Source: Hydractinia symbiolongicarpus (taxonomy: Eukaryota > Cnidaria > Hydrozoa > Anthoathecata > Hydractiniidae). Taken from it: DNA of 64,000 nt. Each line of letters begins with the position of its first letter. Position 1 is the stretch's first letter. Location of the stretch: assembly GCF_029227915.1 (NCBI RefSeq), contig NC_079885.1, positions 27,531,001 to 27,595,000 on the forward strand, written 5' to 3'. Shown in pieces: positions 22,304 to 34,316 of this stretch. The notes under the pieces were generated by a model that saw nothing but the letters and a program-made list of their open reading frames with translations, was not told the origin of the DNA and ran no database searches. The translations under genes and the position numbers were made by a program.

Positions 22304-23640
22304 ACTGAGTTCCGACAATCAAGTCAAATTAAGAAGAATGTTATTTCTTGGAGTCCAATTGTTTCATTTTTCACATTTATCAGGTCACAGTCCAAAGTTA
22401 GTTCAATTACGTCCCACAGTCGATCGTTTCACTGTTAAAAGCGATGAAACCTAGTAATATCAGATAAATATCGCTAAATACATGTTGGTACGAATATGTG
22501 ACCCAACTGTTGTAACTCAAACGGACTGACACCGTTAGAAAGTCAGTGAAATGAAGTATTTGAAACTGTCTTTATTTCTTCAGCGCGCGGTAACGGCTAG
22601 GATTGGTCCCACAGTAAATTCTGAATTTTTATCTTAATTTTTAAATGAAGAGCTACCACAGCGCCCAGTGTAATCCCTAAGTTTCGGCAATCATGTCAAA
22701 TTAAGAAGAATGTTATTTCTTGAAGTCTAATTGTCTCACTTTCACATTTATAAGGTCACAGTCCAAAATCAGTTCAATTAAGTCCCACAGTCAATCGTTT
22801 CACTGTTAAAAGCGATGCAACCTAGTAATAGATGAAAAATATCGCTAAATACATGTTGGTACGAATATGTAACGCAACCGTTGTAACACAAACGGACTGA
22901 TACCGTTAGAAAGTCAATGAAATGGAGTTTTTGAAACTGTCTCTATTTCTTCAGCGCGCGCTACCGGCTAGGATTTGCCCACAGTAGAGATGACATTTTT
23001 ATCTAAATTTTTAAAAGAAGCGCTACCACAGGCTCCAATGTAATCGCTGAGTTCCGACAATCATATCGAGTTAAGAAGAATGTTATTTCTTGGAGTCCAA
23101 TTGTCTCATTATCACATTCATAAAGTCACAGTGCAAAATCAGTTATATTAAGTCCCACAGTCAATCGTTTCACTGTTAAAAGCAATGCAACCTAGTAATA
23201 TCAGAAAAATATCGCTAAGTAAATGTTGGTACGAGTATGTGACAGAACCGTTGTCACTCAAACAGACTGATACTGTTAGAAAGTCATTGAAGTGTAGTTT
23301 TTGAAACTGTTTCTATTTCTTCAACGCGTCCTAACGGCTGCGATTGGTCCCACAGTAAAAAATGACTTATTTATCTAAAGTTTTAGATAAAGCGCTACCA
23401 CAGCGCCCAGTGTAACTGCTGAGTTTAAGCAATCATGTCAAATTAAGAAGCATGTTATTTCTTGGTGTTCAATTGTCTCATTTATCACATTCATTAAGTC
23501 AAAATCCAAAATCAGTTATATTAAGTACCACAGTCAATCGTTTCACTGTTAAAAGCAATGCAACCTAGTAATATCGGAAAAATATCGCTAAGTAAATGTT
23601 GGTACATGTATGTGACGGAACCGTTGTCACTCAAACAGAC
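20980..23640 (+). repeat. Segmental duplication in C, copy 2 (partner 15780-18430)
   Basis: See partner for the shared variants; the offset stays 5,202 bp throughout. The copies part at about 18430/23635, where different monomer types follow. Confidence 0.8.
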
Positions 23641-23769
23641 TGATATTGTTAGAAAATCAATGAAATGGAGTTTTTGAAACTGTCACTATTTCTTGAGCGC
23701 GCGCTAACGGCTAGGATTTGTCCCACAGTAAAACTGACTTATTTATCTAAATTTTTAGTTTACGCGCTT

Positions 23770-25090
23770 CCACAGGGTCAAGTGTAATCGCTGAGTTCCG
23801 ACAATCATGTCGAGTTAAAAAGAATGTTATTTCTTAGAGTCCAATTGTCTCATTTATCATATTTATCAGATCAAAGTCAATAATCAGTTCAATTAAGTCC
23901 TACAGTCAATCATTTTACTGTTAAAAGCGATGCAACCTGGTAATATCGGAGAGATATCGTTAAGTACATGATGGTAAGAATATGTGACGGAACCGTTGTA
24001 TCTCAAACGGATTGACACCATTAGAAAGTCAATGAAATGGACTTTTTGAAGCCGTCTCTATTTCTTCAGCGCGCGCTAACGGCTACGATTTTTCCCACAG
24101 TAAAAATCACTTTTTCATCTAAATTTTTAAATGAAGCACTACCAAAGGGTCCAATGTAATCGCTGAGTTCCGACAATCATGTCAAATTAAGAAGAATGTT
24201 ATTTCTTGGAGATCAATTGTCTGATTTATCACATTTATCAGATCAAAGTCAAAAATCAGTTCAATTAAGTCCCACAGTCAATCGTTCTACTGTTAAAAGC
24301 GATGCAACCTGGTAATATCGGAGAAATATCGTTAGGAACATGATGGTAGGAATATGTGACGCAACCGTTGTATCTCAAACGGATTGACGACGTTAGAAAG
24401 TCAATGAAATGGAGTTTTTGAAGCAGTCTCTATTTCTTCAGCGCGCGATAACGGCTATTATTGGTCCCACAGTAAAAATGACTTATTTATCTAAATTTTT
24501 GAATGAAGCGCTACCACAGCGCCCAGTGTAATCCCTGAGTTTCGGCAATCATCTCAAATTAAGAAGAATGTTATTTCGTGAAGTCCAATTGTCTCACTTT
24601 CACATTTATAAGGTCACAGTCCAAAATCAGTCCAATTAAGTCCCACAGTCAATCGTTTCACTGTTAAAAGCGATGCAACCTAGTAATAGCGGAAAAATAT
24701 CGCTAAATACATGTTGGTACAAATATGTGACGCAACCGTTGTAACACAAACGGACTGATACCGTTAGAAAGTCAATGAAATGGAGTTTTTGAAACTGTCT
24801 CTATTTCTTCAGCGCGCGCTAACGGCTAGGATCTGCCCACAGTAGAAATGACATTTTTATCTAAACTTTTAAAAGAAGCGCTACCACAGGCTCCCGTGAA
24901 ATCGCTGAGTTCCGACAATCATGTCGAGTTAAGAAGAATGTTATTTCTTGGAGTCCAATTGTCTCGTTATCATATTCATAAAGTCACAATCCAAAATCAG
25001 TTATATTAAGTCCCACAGTCAATCGTGTCACTGTTAAAAGCGATGCAACCTAGTAATATCAGAAAAATATCGCTAAGTAAATGTTGGTAC
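23770..25090 (+). repeat. Segmental duplication in C (partner 25997-27317), copy 1
   Basis: Matches 25997-27317 at an offset of 2,227 bp (six monomers). Shared rare variants are the accaaagggtccaatg monomer (24131 and 26358), ggctattattggtc, and aatcgtgtcactg (25021 and 27248). The match stops where this copy reads gtgacggaacc and the other reads gtgactcaactg. Confidence 0.8.
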
Positions 25091-25996
25091 GTGTATGTGA
25101 CGGAACCGTTGTCACTCAAACAGACTGATATTGTTAGAAAATCAATGAAATGGAGTTTTTGAAACTGTCACTATTTCTTGAGCGCGCGCTAACGGCTAGG
25201 ATTTGTCCAACAGTAAAACTGACTTATTTATCTAAACTTTTAGTTTACGCGCTTCCACAGGGTCAAGTGTAATCGCTGAGTTCCGACAATCATGTCGAGT
25301 TAAAAAGAATGTTATTTCTTAGAGTCCAATTGTCTCATTTATCATATTTATCAGATCAAAGTCAATAATCAGTTCAATTAAGTCCTACAGTCAATCGTTT
25401 TACTGGTAAAAGCGATGCAACCTGGTAATATCGGAGAGATATCGTTAAGTACATGATGGTACGAATATGTGACCCAACTGTTGTAACTCAAACGGACTGA
25501 CACCGTTAGAAAGTCAGTGAAATGAAGTATTTGAAACTGTCTTTATTTCTTCAGCGCGCGGTAACGGCTAGGATTGGTCCCACAGTAAATTCTGAATTTT
25601 TATCTTAATTTTTAAATGAAGAGCTACCACAGCGCCCAGTGTAATCCCTGAGTTTCGGCAATCATGTCAAATTAAGAAGAATGTTATTTCTTGAAGTCTA
25701 ATTGTCTCACTTTCACATTTATAAGGTCACAGTCCAAAATCAGTTCAATTAAGTCCCACAGTCAATCGTTTCACTGTTAAAAGCGATGCAACCTAGTAAT
25801 AGATGAAAAATATCGCTAAATACATGTTGGTACGAATATGTAACGCAACCGTTGTAACACAAACGGACTGATACCGTTAGAAAGTCAATGAAATGGAGTT
25901 TTTGAAACTGTCTCTATTTCTTCAGCGCGCGCTACCGGCTAGGATTTGCCCACAGTAGAGATGACATTTTTATCTAAATTTTTAAAAGAAGCGCTA

Positions 25997-27317
25997 CCAC
26001 AGGGTCAAGTGTAATCGCTGAGTTCCGACAATCATGTCGAGTTAAAAAGAATGTTATTTTTTAGAGTCCAATTGTCTCATTTATCATATTAATCAGATCA
26101 AAGTCAATAATCAGTTCAATTAAGTCCTACAGTCAATCGTTTTACTGTTAAAAGCGATGCAACCTGGTAATATCGGAGAGATATCGTTAAGTACATGATG
26201 GTAAGAATATGTGACGGAACCGTTGTATCTCAAACGGATTGACACCATTAGAAAGTCAATGAAATGGACTTTTTGAAGCCGTCTCTATTTCTTCAGCGCG
26301 CGCTAACGGCTACGATTTTTCCCACAGAAAAAATCACTTTTTCATCTAAATTTTTAAATGAAGCGCTACCAAAGGGTCCAATGTAATCGCTGAGTTCCGA
26401 CAATCATGTCAAATTAAGAAGAATGTTATTTCTTGGAGATCAGTTGTCTGATTTATCACATTTATCAGATCAAAGTCAAAAATCAGTTCAATTAAGTCCC
26501 ACAGTCAATCGTTCTACTGTTAAAAGCGATGCAACCTGGTAATATCGGAGAAATATCGTTAGGAACATGATGGTAGGAATATGTGACGCAACCGTTGTAT
26601 CTCAAACGGATTGACGACGTTAGAAAGTCAATGAAATGGAGTTTTTGAAGCAGTCTCTATTTCTTCAGCGCGCTATAACGGCTATTATTGGTCCCACAGT
26701 AAAAATGACTTATTTATCTAAATTTTTGAATGAAGCGCTACCACAGCGCCCAGTGTAATCCCTGAGTTTCGGCAATCATCTCAAATTAAGAAGAATGTTA
26801 TTTCGTGAAGTCCAATTGTCTCACTTTCACATTTATAAGGTCACAGTCCAAAATCAGTTCAATTAAGTCCCACAGTCAATCGTTTCACTGTTAAAAGCGA
26901 TGCAACCTAGTAATAGCGGAAAAATATCGCTAAATACATGTTGGTACAAATATGTGACGCAACCGTTGTAACACAAACGGACTGATACCGTTAGAAAGTC
27001 AATGAAATGGAGTTTTTGAAACTGTCTCTATTTCTTCAGCGCGCGCTAACGGCTAGGATCTGCCCACAGTAGAAATGACATTTTTATCTAAACTTTTAAA
27101 AGAAGCGCTACCACAGGCTCCCGCGTAATCGCTGAGTTCCGACAATCATGTCGAGTTAAGAAGAATGTTATTTCTTGGAGTCCAATTGTCTCGTTATCAT
27201 ATTCATAAAGTCACAATCCAAAATCAGTTATATTAAGTCCCACAGTCAATCGTGTCACTGTTAAAAGCGATGCAACCTAGTAATATCAGAAAAATATCGC
27301 TAAGTAAATGTTGGTAC
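25997..27317 (+). repeat. Segmental duplication in C (partner 23770-25090), copy 2
   Basis: Six-monomer-offset copy of 23770-25090, with the same rare monomers in the same order. Confidence 0.8.
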
Positions 27318-27469
27318 GAGTATGTGACTCAACTGTTGTAACTAAAACGAACTGACACCGTTAGAAAGTCAGTGAAATGTAGTATTTGAAACTGTTTCTA
27401 TTTCTTCAACGCGTCCTAACAGCTACGATTGGTCCCACAGTAAAAAATGACTTTTTTATCTAAATTTTT

Positions 27470-28210
27470 AAATAAAGCGCTACCACAGTGTCCAGTGTAA
27501 TCGCTGAGTTCCGACAATCATGTTGAGTTAAGAAGAATGTTATTTCTTGGAGTCCATTTGTCTCATTTATCACATTTATCAGATCAAAATCAAAAATCAG
27601 TTCAATTAAGTCCCACAGTCAATCGTTTTACTGTTAAAAGCGATACAACTTGGTAACACCGGAAAAGCATCGTTAAGTGCATGATGGTACGAATATGTGA
27701 CGGAACCGTTGTAATTGAAGCGGACTGATACCATTAGAAAGTCAAAGAAAAGGAATTTTTGAAACTGTCTCTATTTCTTCAGCGCGCGATAACGGCTAGG
27801 ATTGGTCCCACAGTACAAAAATGACTTTTTTATCTAATTTTTTAAATAAAGCGCTACCACAGCGCCCAGTGTAACTACTGAGTTCAAGCAATCATGTCAA
27901 ATTAAGAAGAATGTTATTTCTTGGAGTCCTATTGTCTCATTTATCACATTAAGGAGGTCAAACTCCAAAATCAGTTCAATTAAGTCCCACAGTCAATCGT
28001 TTCACTGTTAAAAGCGATACAACTTAGTAATATCGGAAAAAATCACTAAATCTATGTTGGTACGAATGTGTGATGCAACCGTTGTAACTCAAACGGATTG
28101 ACACCGTCAGAAAGTCAATGAAATGGCGTTTTTGAAACTGTCTCTATTTCTTCTGGTCGCGATAACGGCTAGGATTCGTCCCACAGTAAAAAATGACTTA
28201 CTTATCTAAA
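27470..28210 (+). repeat. Four-monomer-offset duplication in C, copy 1 (partner 28960-29700)
   Basis: The rare ggaaaagcatcgttaagtgc variant at 27661 recurs at 29151 (offset 1,490 bp), with the following ggtcgcgataacgg and ttctattt variants in the same order. Confidence 0.75.
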
Positions 28211-28959
28211 TTTTTAAATGAAGCGCTATCACAGTGTCCAGTGTAATCGCTGAGTTCCGACAATCATGTCAAATTAAGAAGAATGTTACTTCTTGGAGTC
28301 CAATTGTCTCATTTATCACATTTATCAGGTCACAGTCCAAAGTTAGTTCAATTACGTCCCACAGTCGATCGTTTCACTGTTAAAAGCGATGCAACTTGTA
28401 ATATCAGAAAAATATCGCTAAATGCATGTTGGTACGAATATGTGACCCAACTGTTGTAACAAAAACGAACTGACACCGTTAGAAAGTCAGTGAAATGCAG
28501 TATTTGAAACTGTCTCTCTTTCTTCAGCGCGCGGTAACGGCTAGGATTGGTCCCACAGTAAAGAATGACATATTTATCTAAATTTTTAAATGAACCGTTA
28601 CCACATCGCCTAGTGTAATCACTGAGTTCCGACAATCATGTCAAATTAAGAAGAATGTTATTTCTTGGAGTCCAATTGTCTCATTTATCACATTTATCAG
28701 GTCACAGTCCAAAGTTAGTTCAATTACGTCCCACAGTCGATCGTGTCACTGTTAAAAGCGATGCAACTTGTAATATCTGAAAAATATCGTTAAATACATG
28801 TTGGTACGAATATGTGACCCAACTTTTGTAACTAAAACGAACTGACACCGTTAGAAAGTCAGTGAAATGTAGTATTTGAAACTGTTTCTATTTCTTCAAC
28901 GCGTCCTAACGGCTGCGATTGGTCCTACAGTAAAAAATGACTTATTTATCTAAATTTTT

Positions 28960-29700
28960 AAATAAAGCGCTATCACAGTGTCCAGTGTAATCGCTGAGTT
29001 CCGACAATCATGTCGAGTTAAGAAGAATGTTATTTCTTGGAGTTTAATTGTCTCATTTATCACATTTATCAGATCAAACTCAAAAATCAGTTAAATTAAG
29101 TCCCACAGTCAATCGTTTTACTGTTAAAAGCGATACAACTTGGTAACACGGGAAAAGCATCGTTAAGTGCATGATGGTACGAATATGTGACGGAACCGTT
29201 GTAATTGTAGCGGACTGATACCATTAGAAAGTCAAAGAAAAGGAATTTTTGAAACTGTCTCTATTTCTTCAGCGCGCGATAATGGCTAGGATTGGTCCCA
29301 CAGTACAAAAATGACTTTTTTAACTAAATTTTTAAATAAAGCGCTACCACAGCGTCCAGTGTAACTACTGAGTTCAAGCAATCATGTCAAATTTAGAAGA
29401 ATGTTATTTCTTGGAGTCCTATTGTCTTATTTATCACATTAAGGAGGTCAAATCCAAAATCAGTTCAATTAAGTCCCACAGTCAATCGTTTCACTGTTAA
29501 AAGCGATACAACTTAGTAATATCGGAAAAAATCACTAAATACATGTTCGTATGAATGTGTGATGCAACCGTTGTAACTCAAACGGATTGACACCGTCAGA
29601 AAGTCAATGGAATGGCGTTTTTGAAACTGTCTCTATTTCTTCTGGTCGCGATAACGGCTAGGATTCGTCCCACAGTAGAAAATGACTTACTTATCTAAAT
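28960..29700 (+). repeat. Four-monomer-offset duplication in C, copy 2
   Basis: Partner of 27470-28210; shares the rare variants listed there at an offset of about 1,490 bp. Confidence 0.75.
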
Positions 29701-31453
29701 TTTTAAATGAAGCGCTACCACACATCCCAATGTAATCGTTGAGTTCCGGCAATCACGTCAAATTAAGAAGAATGTTATTTCTTGGAGTCTAATTGTCTCA
29801 TTCATCACATTTATCAGGTCACAGCCCAAGGTTAGTTCAATTAAGTCCCACAGTCAATATTTTCACTGTTAAAAGCGATGCAACCTAGTAATATCGGAAA
29901 AATATCGCTAAATACATGTTGGTACGAATATGTGACCCAACCGTTGTAACTCAAACGGACTAACACCGTTAGAAAGTCAGTGAGATGTAGTTTTTGAACT
30001 GTCGCTATTTCTTCAGCGCGCGATAACGGCTAGGATTGGTCCCACAGTAAAGAATGACTTATTTATCAAAATTTTTAAATGAACCGCTACCACAGCGCCC
30101 AGTGTAATCACTGAGTTCCGACAATCATGTCAAATTAAGAAGAATGTTATTTCTTGGAGTCCAATTGTCTCATTTATCACATTTATCAGGTCACAGTCCA
30201 AAGTTAGTTCAATTACGTCCCACAGTCGATCGTTTCACTGTTAAAAGCGATGCAACTTGTAATATCAGGAAAATATCGCTAAATACATGTTGGTACGAAT
30301 ATGTGACCCAACTGTTGTAACAAAAACGAACTGACACCGTTAGAAAGTCAGTGAAATGCAGTATTTGAAACTGTCTCTCTTTCTTCAGCGCGCGGTAACG
30401 GCTAGGATTTGTCCCACAGTAAAACTGACTTATTTATCTAAATTTTTAGTTTACGCGCTTCCACAGGGTCAAGTGTAATCGCTGAGTTCCGACAATCATG
30501 TCGAGTTAAGAAGGATGTTATTTCTTAGAGTCCAATTGTCTCATTTAACATATTTATCAGATCAAAGTCAATAATCAGTTCAATTAAGTCCTACAGTAAA
30601 TCGTTTTACTGTTAAAAGCGATGCAACCTGGTAATATCGGAGAGATATCGTTAAGAACATGATGGTAAGAATATGTGACGCAACCGTTGTATCTCAAACG
30701 GATTGACACCGTTAGAAAGTCAATGAAATGGAGTTTTTGAAGCAGTGTCTATTTCTTCAGCGCGCGCTAACGGCTATTATTGGTCCCACAGTAAAAATGA
30801 CTTATTTATCTAAATTTTTAAATAAAGCGCTACAACAGCGCCCAGTGTAACTGCTGAGCTCAAGCAATCATGTCAAATTAAGAAGAATGTTATTTCTTGG
30901 TGTTCAATTGTCTCATTTATCACATTCATAAAGTCAAAATCCAAATTCAGTTATATTAAGTACTACAGTCAATCGTTTCACTGTAAAAAGCAATGCAACC
31001 TAGTAATATCAGAAAAGTATCGCTAAGTAAATGTTGGTACGAGTATGTGACGGAACCGTTGTCACACAAACAGACTGATATTGTTAGAAAGTCAATGAAA
31101 TGGAGTTTTTGAAACTGTCTCTATTTCTTCAGCGCGCGCTACCGGCTAGGATTTGCCCACAGTAGAGATGACATTTTTATCTAAATTTTTAAAAGAAGCG
31201 CTACCACAGGCTCCAGTGTAATCGCTGAGTTCCGACAATCATGTCGAGTTAAGAAGAATGTTATTTCTTGGAGTCCAATTGTCTCATTATCACATTCATA
31301 AAGTCACAGTGCAAAATCAGTTATATTAAGTCCCACAGTCAATCGTTTCACTGTTAAAAGCAATGCAACCTAGTAATATCAGAAAAATATCGCTAAGTAA
31401 ATGTTGGTACGAGTATGTGACAGAACCGTTGTCACTCAAACAGACTGATACTG

Positions 31454-31455
31454 TC
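31454..31455. other. Orientation switch (inversion junction) inside satellite
   Basis: Forward satellite ends ...gactgatactgt at 31454 and reverse-complement satellite starts ccaagaaataac at 31455. Relative to the monomer anchor, forward phase about 254 is joined to reverse phase about 71, so both monomers are cut. I see no inserted bases and no microhomology beyond chance. The reverse side starts exactly within a segment duplicated at 50412. It could be a true inversion or foldback, or an assembly join. Confidence 0.9.
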
Positions 31456-32090
31456 CAAGAAATAACATTCTTCTAAATTTGACGTGATTGCCGGAACTCA
31501 GAGATTACATTGGTCGCTTTGGTGGCGCTTCATTTAAAAATTAAGATAAATAAGTCATTCTTTACTCTGGGACCAATCCTAGCCGTTGTCGCGCGCTGAA
31601 GAAATAGCGACAGTTTCAAAAACTACATTTCATTAACTTTCTAACGGTATCAATCCACTTCAGTTACAACAGTTGCGTCACATACTCGTACCAACATGTA
31701 TTTAGCGATAGTATTCGCATATTACTAGGTTGCATCGCTTTTAACAGTGAAACGATTGACTGTGGGAATTAATTGAACTGATTCTGGACTCTGACCTTAT
31801 TAATGTGATAAATGAGCCAATTGGTCTCCAAGGAATAACATTCTTCTTAATTTGACATGATTGCTGGAATTCAGCGATTACATTAGGCTCTGTGGTAACG
31901 CTTCCGTTAAAAATTTAGATAAATAAGCCATTCTTTACTGTGGGAGCAATCCTAGCCGTTATCGCGCGCTGAAGATATGGAGACAGTTTCAAAAACTCCA
32001 TTTCATTGACTTTCTAACGGTGTCAATCCGTTTGAGTTACAACGGTTGCGTCACACATTCGTACCAACATGTATTTAGTGATTTTTTTCC

Positions 32091-33203
32091 GATATCACTC
32101 TGTTGTATCGCTTTCAACAGTGAAACGATAGACTGTGGCACTTACTTGAACTGACTTTGGATTTAGAATTTATAAATGTGATAAATGAACCATTATGACT
32201 ACAAGAAATAACATTCTTCTTAATTTGACATGATTGCCGGAACTCAGAGATTACATTGGTCGCTGTGGTGGCGCTTCATTTAAAAATTTAGATAAATAAG
32301 TCATTTTTTACTGTGGGACCAATCCTAGCCGTTATCGCGCGCTGAAGAAATAGCGACAGTTTCAAAAACTGCATTTCATTGACTTTCTAACGGTATCAAT
32401 CAGCTTCAGTTACAGCAGTTGCGTCACATGCTCGTACCAACATGTATTTAGCGATAGTAATCGCATATTACTAGGTTCCATCGCTTTTAACAATGAAACG
32501 TTTGACTGTGGGACTTAATTGAACTGATTTTGGACTTTGACCTTATAAATGCGGTAAATGAGCCAGTTTGACTATAAGAAATAACATCCTTCTTAATTTG
32601 ACGCCGGATCTCAGCGATTGCACTGGGCGCTGTGGTAGCACTTTATTAAAAAATTAAGATAAATAAGTCATTTTTTACTGTAGGACCAATCCTAGCTGTT
32701 AGTTCGCGCTGAAGAAATAGCGACAGTTTCAAAAACTACATTTCATTGACTTTTTAACGGTATCAATCCGCTTCAGTTACAACAGTTGCGTCACATATTC
32801 GTACCAACATGTATTTAGCGATATTCTTCTGATATTACTAGGTTGCATCGCTTTTAACAGTAAAACGATTGACTGCGGAACTTAATTGAACTAACTTTGG
32901 ACTGTGACCTGTTAAATGTGATAAATGAGACAATTGGACACCAAGAAATAACATTCTTTTAAATTTGACGTGATTGCCGGAACTCAGAGATTACATTGGT
33001 CGCTGTGGTGGCGCTTTATTAAAAAATTAAGATAAATAAGTCATTTTTTACTGTAGGACCAATCCTAGCCGTTAGTTCGCGCTGAAGAAATACCGACAGT
33101 TTCAAAAACTACATTTCATTGACTTTTCAACGATATCAATCCGCTTCAGTTACAACAGTTGCGTCACATATTCGTATCAACATGTATTTAGCGATATTCT
33201 TCT
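32091..33203 (-). repeat. Three-monomer tandem duplication within D1, copy 1
   Basis: The gatatcactctgttgtatcg variant at 32091 recurs at 33204 (offset 1,113 bp, three monomers), followed by the same sequence. A related third block begins near 34775. These account for the expansion of D1 relative to its partner. Confidence 0.8.
32450..32485 (-). other. Monomer hairpin (representative, D type)
   Basis: Equivalent of the hairpin at 914-949. On the given strand tagtaat (32455-32461), loop cgcat, attacta (32467-32473), with outer agcga (32450-32454) and tcgct (32481-32485). The inner stem is perfect but uses a different base pair from the R-type hairpin of array A. Confidence 0.55.
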
Positions 33204-34316
33204 GATATCACTCTGTTGTATCGCTTTCAACAGTGAAACGATAGACTGTGGCACTTACTTGAACTGACTTTGGATTTAGAATTTATAAATGTGATAAATG
33301 AACCATTATGACTACAAGAAATAACATTCTTCTTAATTTGACATGATTGCCGGAACTCAGAGATTACATTGGTCGCTGTGGTGGCGCTTCATTTAAAAAT
33401 TTAGATAAATAAGTCATTTTTTACTGTGGGACCAATCCTAGCCGTTATCGCGCGCTGAAGAAATAGCGACAGTTTCAAAAACTGCATTTCATTGACTTTC
33501 TAACGGTATCAATCAGCTTCAGTTACAGCAGTTGCGTCACATGCTCGTACCAACATGTATTTAGCGATAGTAATCGCATATTACTAGGTTCCATCGCTTT
33601 TAACAATGAAACGTTTGACTGTGGGACTTAATTGAACTGATTTTGGACTTTGACCTTATAAATGCGGTAAATGAACCAGTTTGACTATAAGAAATAACAT
33701 CCTTCTTAATTTGACGCCGGATCTCAGCGATTGCACTGGGCGCTGTGGTAGCACTTTATTAAAAAATTAAGATAAATAAGTCATTTTTTACTGTAGGACC
33801 AATCCTAGCTGTTAGTTCGCGCTGAAGAAATAGCGACAGTTTCAAAAACTACATTTCATTGACTTTTTAACGGTATCAATCCGCTTCAGTTACAACAGTT
33901 GCGTCACATATTCGTACCAACATGTATTTAGCGATATTCTTCTGATATTACTAGGTTGCATCGCTTTTAACAGTAAAACGATTGACTGCGGAACTTAATT
34001 GAACTAACTTTGGACTGTGACCTGTTAAATGTGATAAATGAGACAATTGGACACCAAGAAATAACATTCTTTTAAATTTGACGTGATTGCCGGAACTCAG
34101 AGATTACATTGGTCGCTGTGGTGGCGCTTTATTAAAAAATTAAGATAAATAAGTCATTTTTTACTGTAGGACCAATCCTAGCCGTTAGTTCGCGCTGAAG
34201 AAATACCGACAGTTTCAAAAACTACATTTCATTGACTTTTCAACGATATCAATCCGCTTCAGTTACAACAGTTGCGTCACATATTCGTATCAACATGTAT
34301 TTAGCGATATTCTTCT
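33204..34316 (-). repeat. Three-monomer tandem duplication within D1, copy 2
   Basis: Tandem copy of 32091-33203. The junction is visible at about 33200, where tcttctgatat (one type) runs directly into cactctgttgtatcg (another type). Confidence 0.8.

Larger units (their letters stand above)
13582..31454 (+). repeat. Satellite array C, forward, ~371-372-bp monomers
   Basis: About 48 head-to-tail monomers related to array A but with their own diagnostic variants: cactgagttccgacaatcatg, ggagtccaattgtctc, and a short deletion giving gcaacttgtaat instead of gcaacctagtaat. Anchors at 13734, 14106, 14478, 14850, 15219, 15591, 15963, 16334 and 16706 give spacing of mostly 371-372 bp, slightly shorter than A. 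The array continues without interruption to the inversion junction. No gene lies in it; the longest open frames (68 and 95 codons) are copied by-products of monomer duplication. Confidence 0.95.

Noticed and set aside
14229-28635. Five near-identical 95-codon minus-strand open frames (ends at 14229, 16457, 19801, 21659 and 28348)
   Set aside because: They span monomer boundaries and exist only where a short deletion (aacttgtaat) removes the usual stop pattern. They recur because monomers were duplicated, and they show no domain. The similarity between copies is DNA-level satellite homogenisation, not protein selection.
1-31454. CRISPR-like regular repeats
   Set aside because: The repeat unit is about 372 bp with no short direct repeat plus unique spacer pattern. 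It is a tandem satellite with eukaryotic features nearby.
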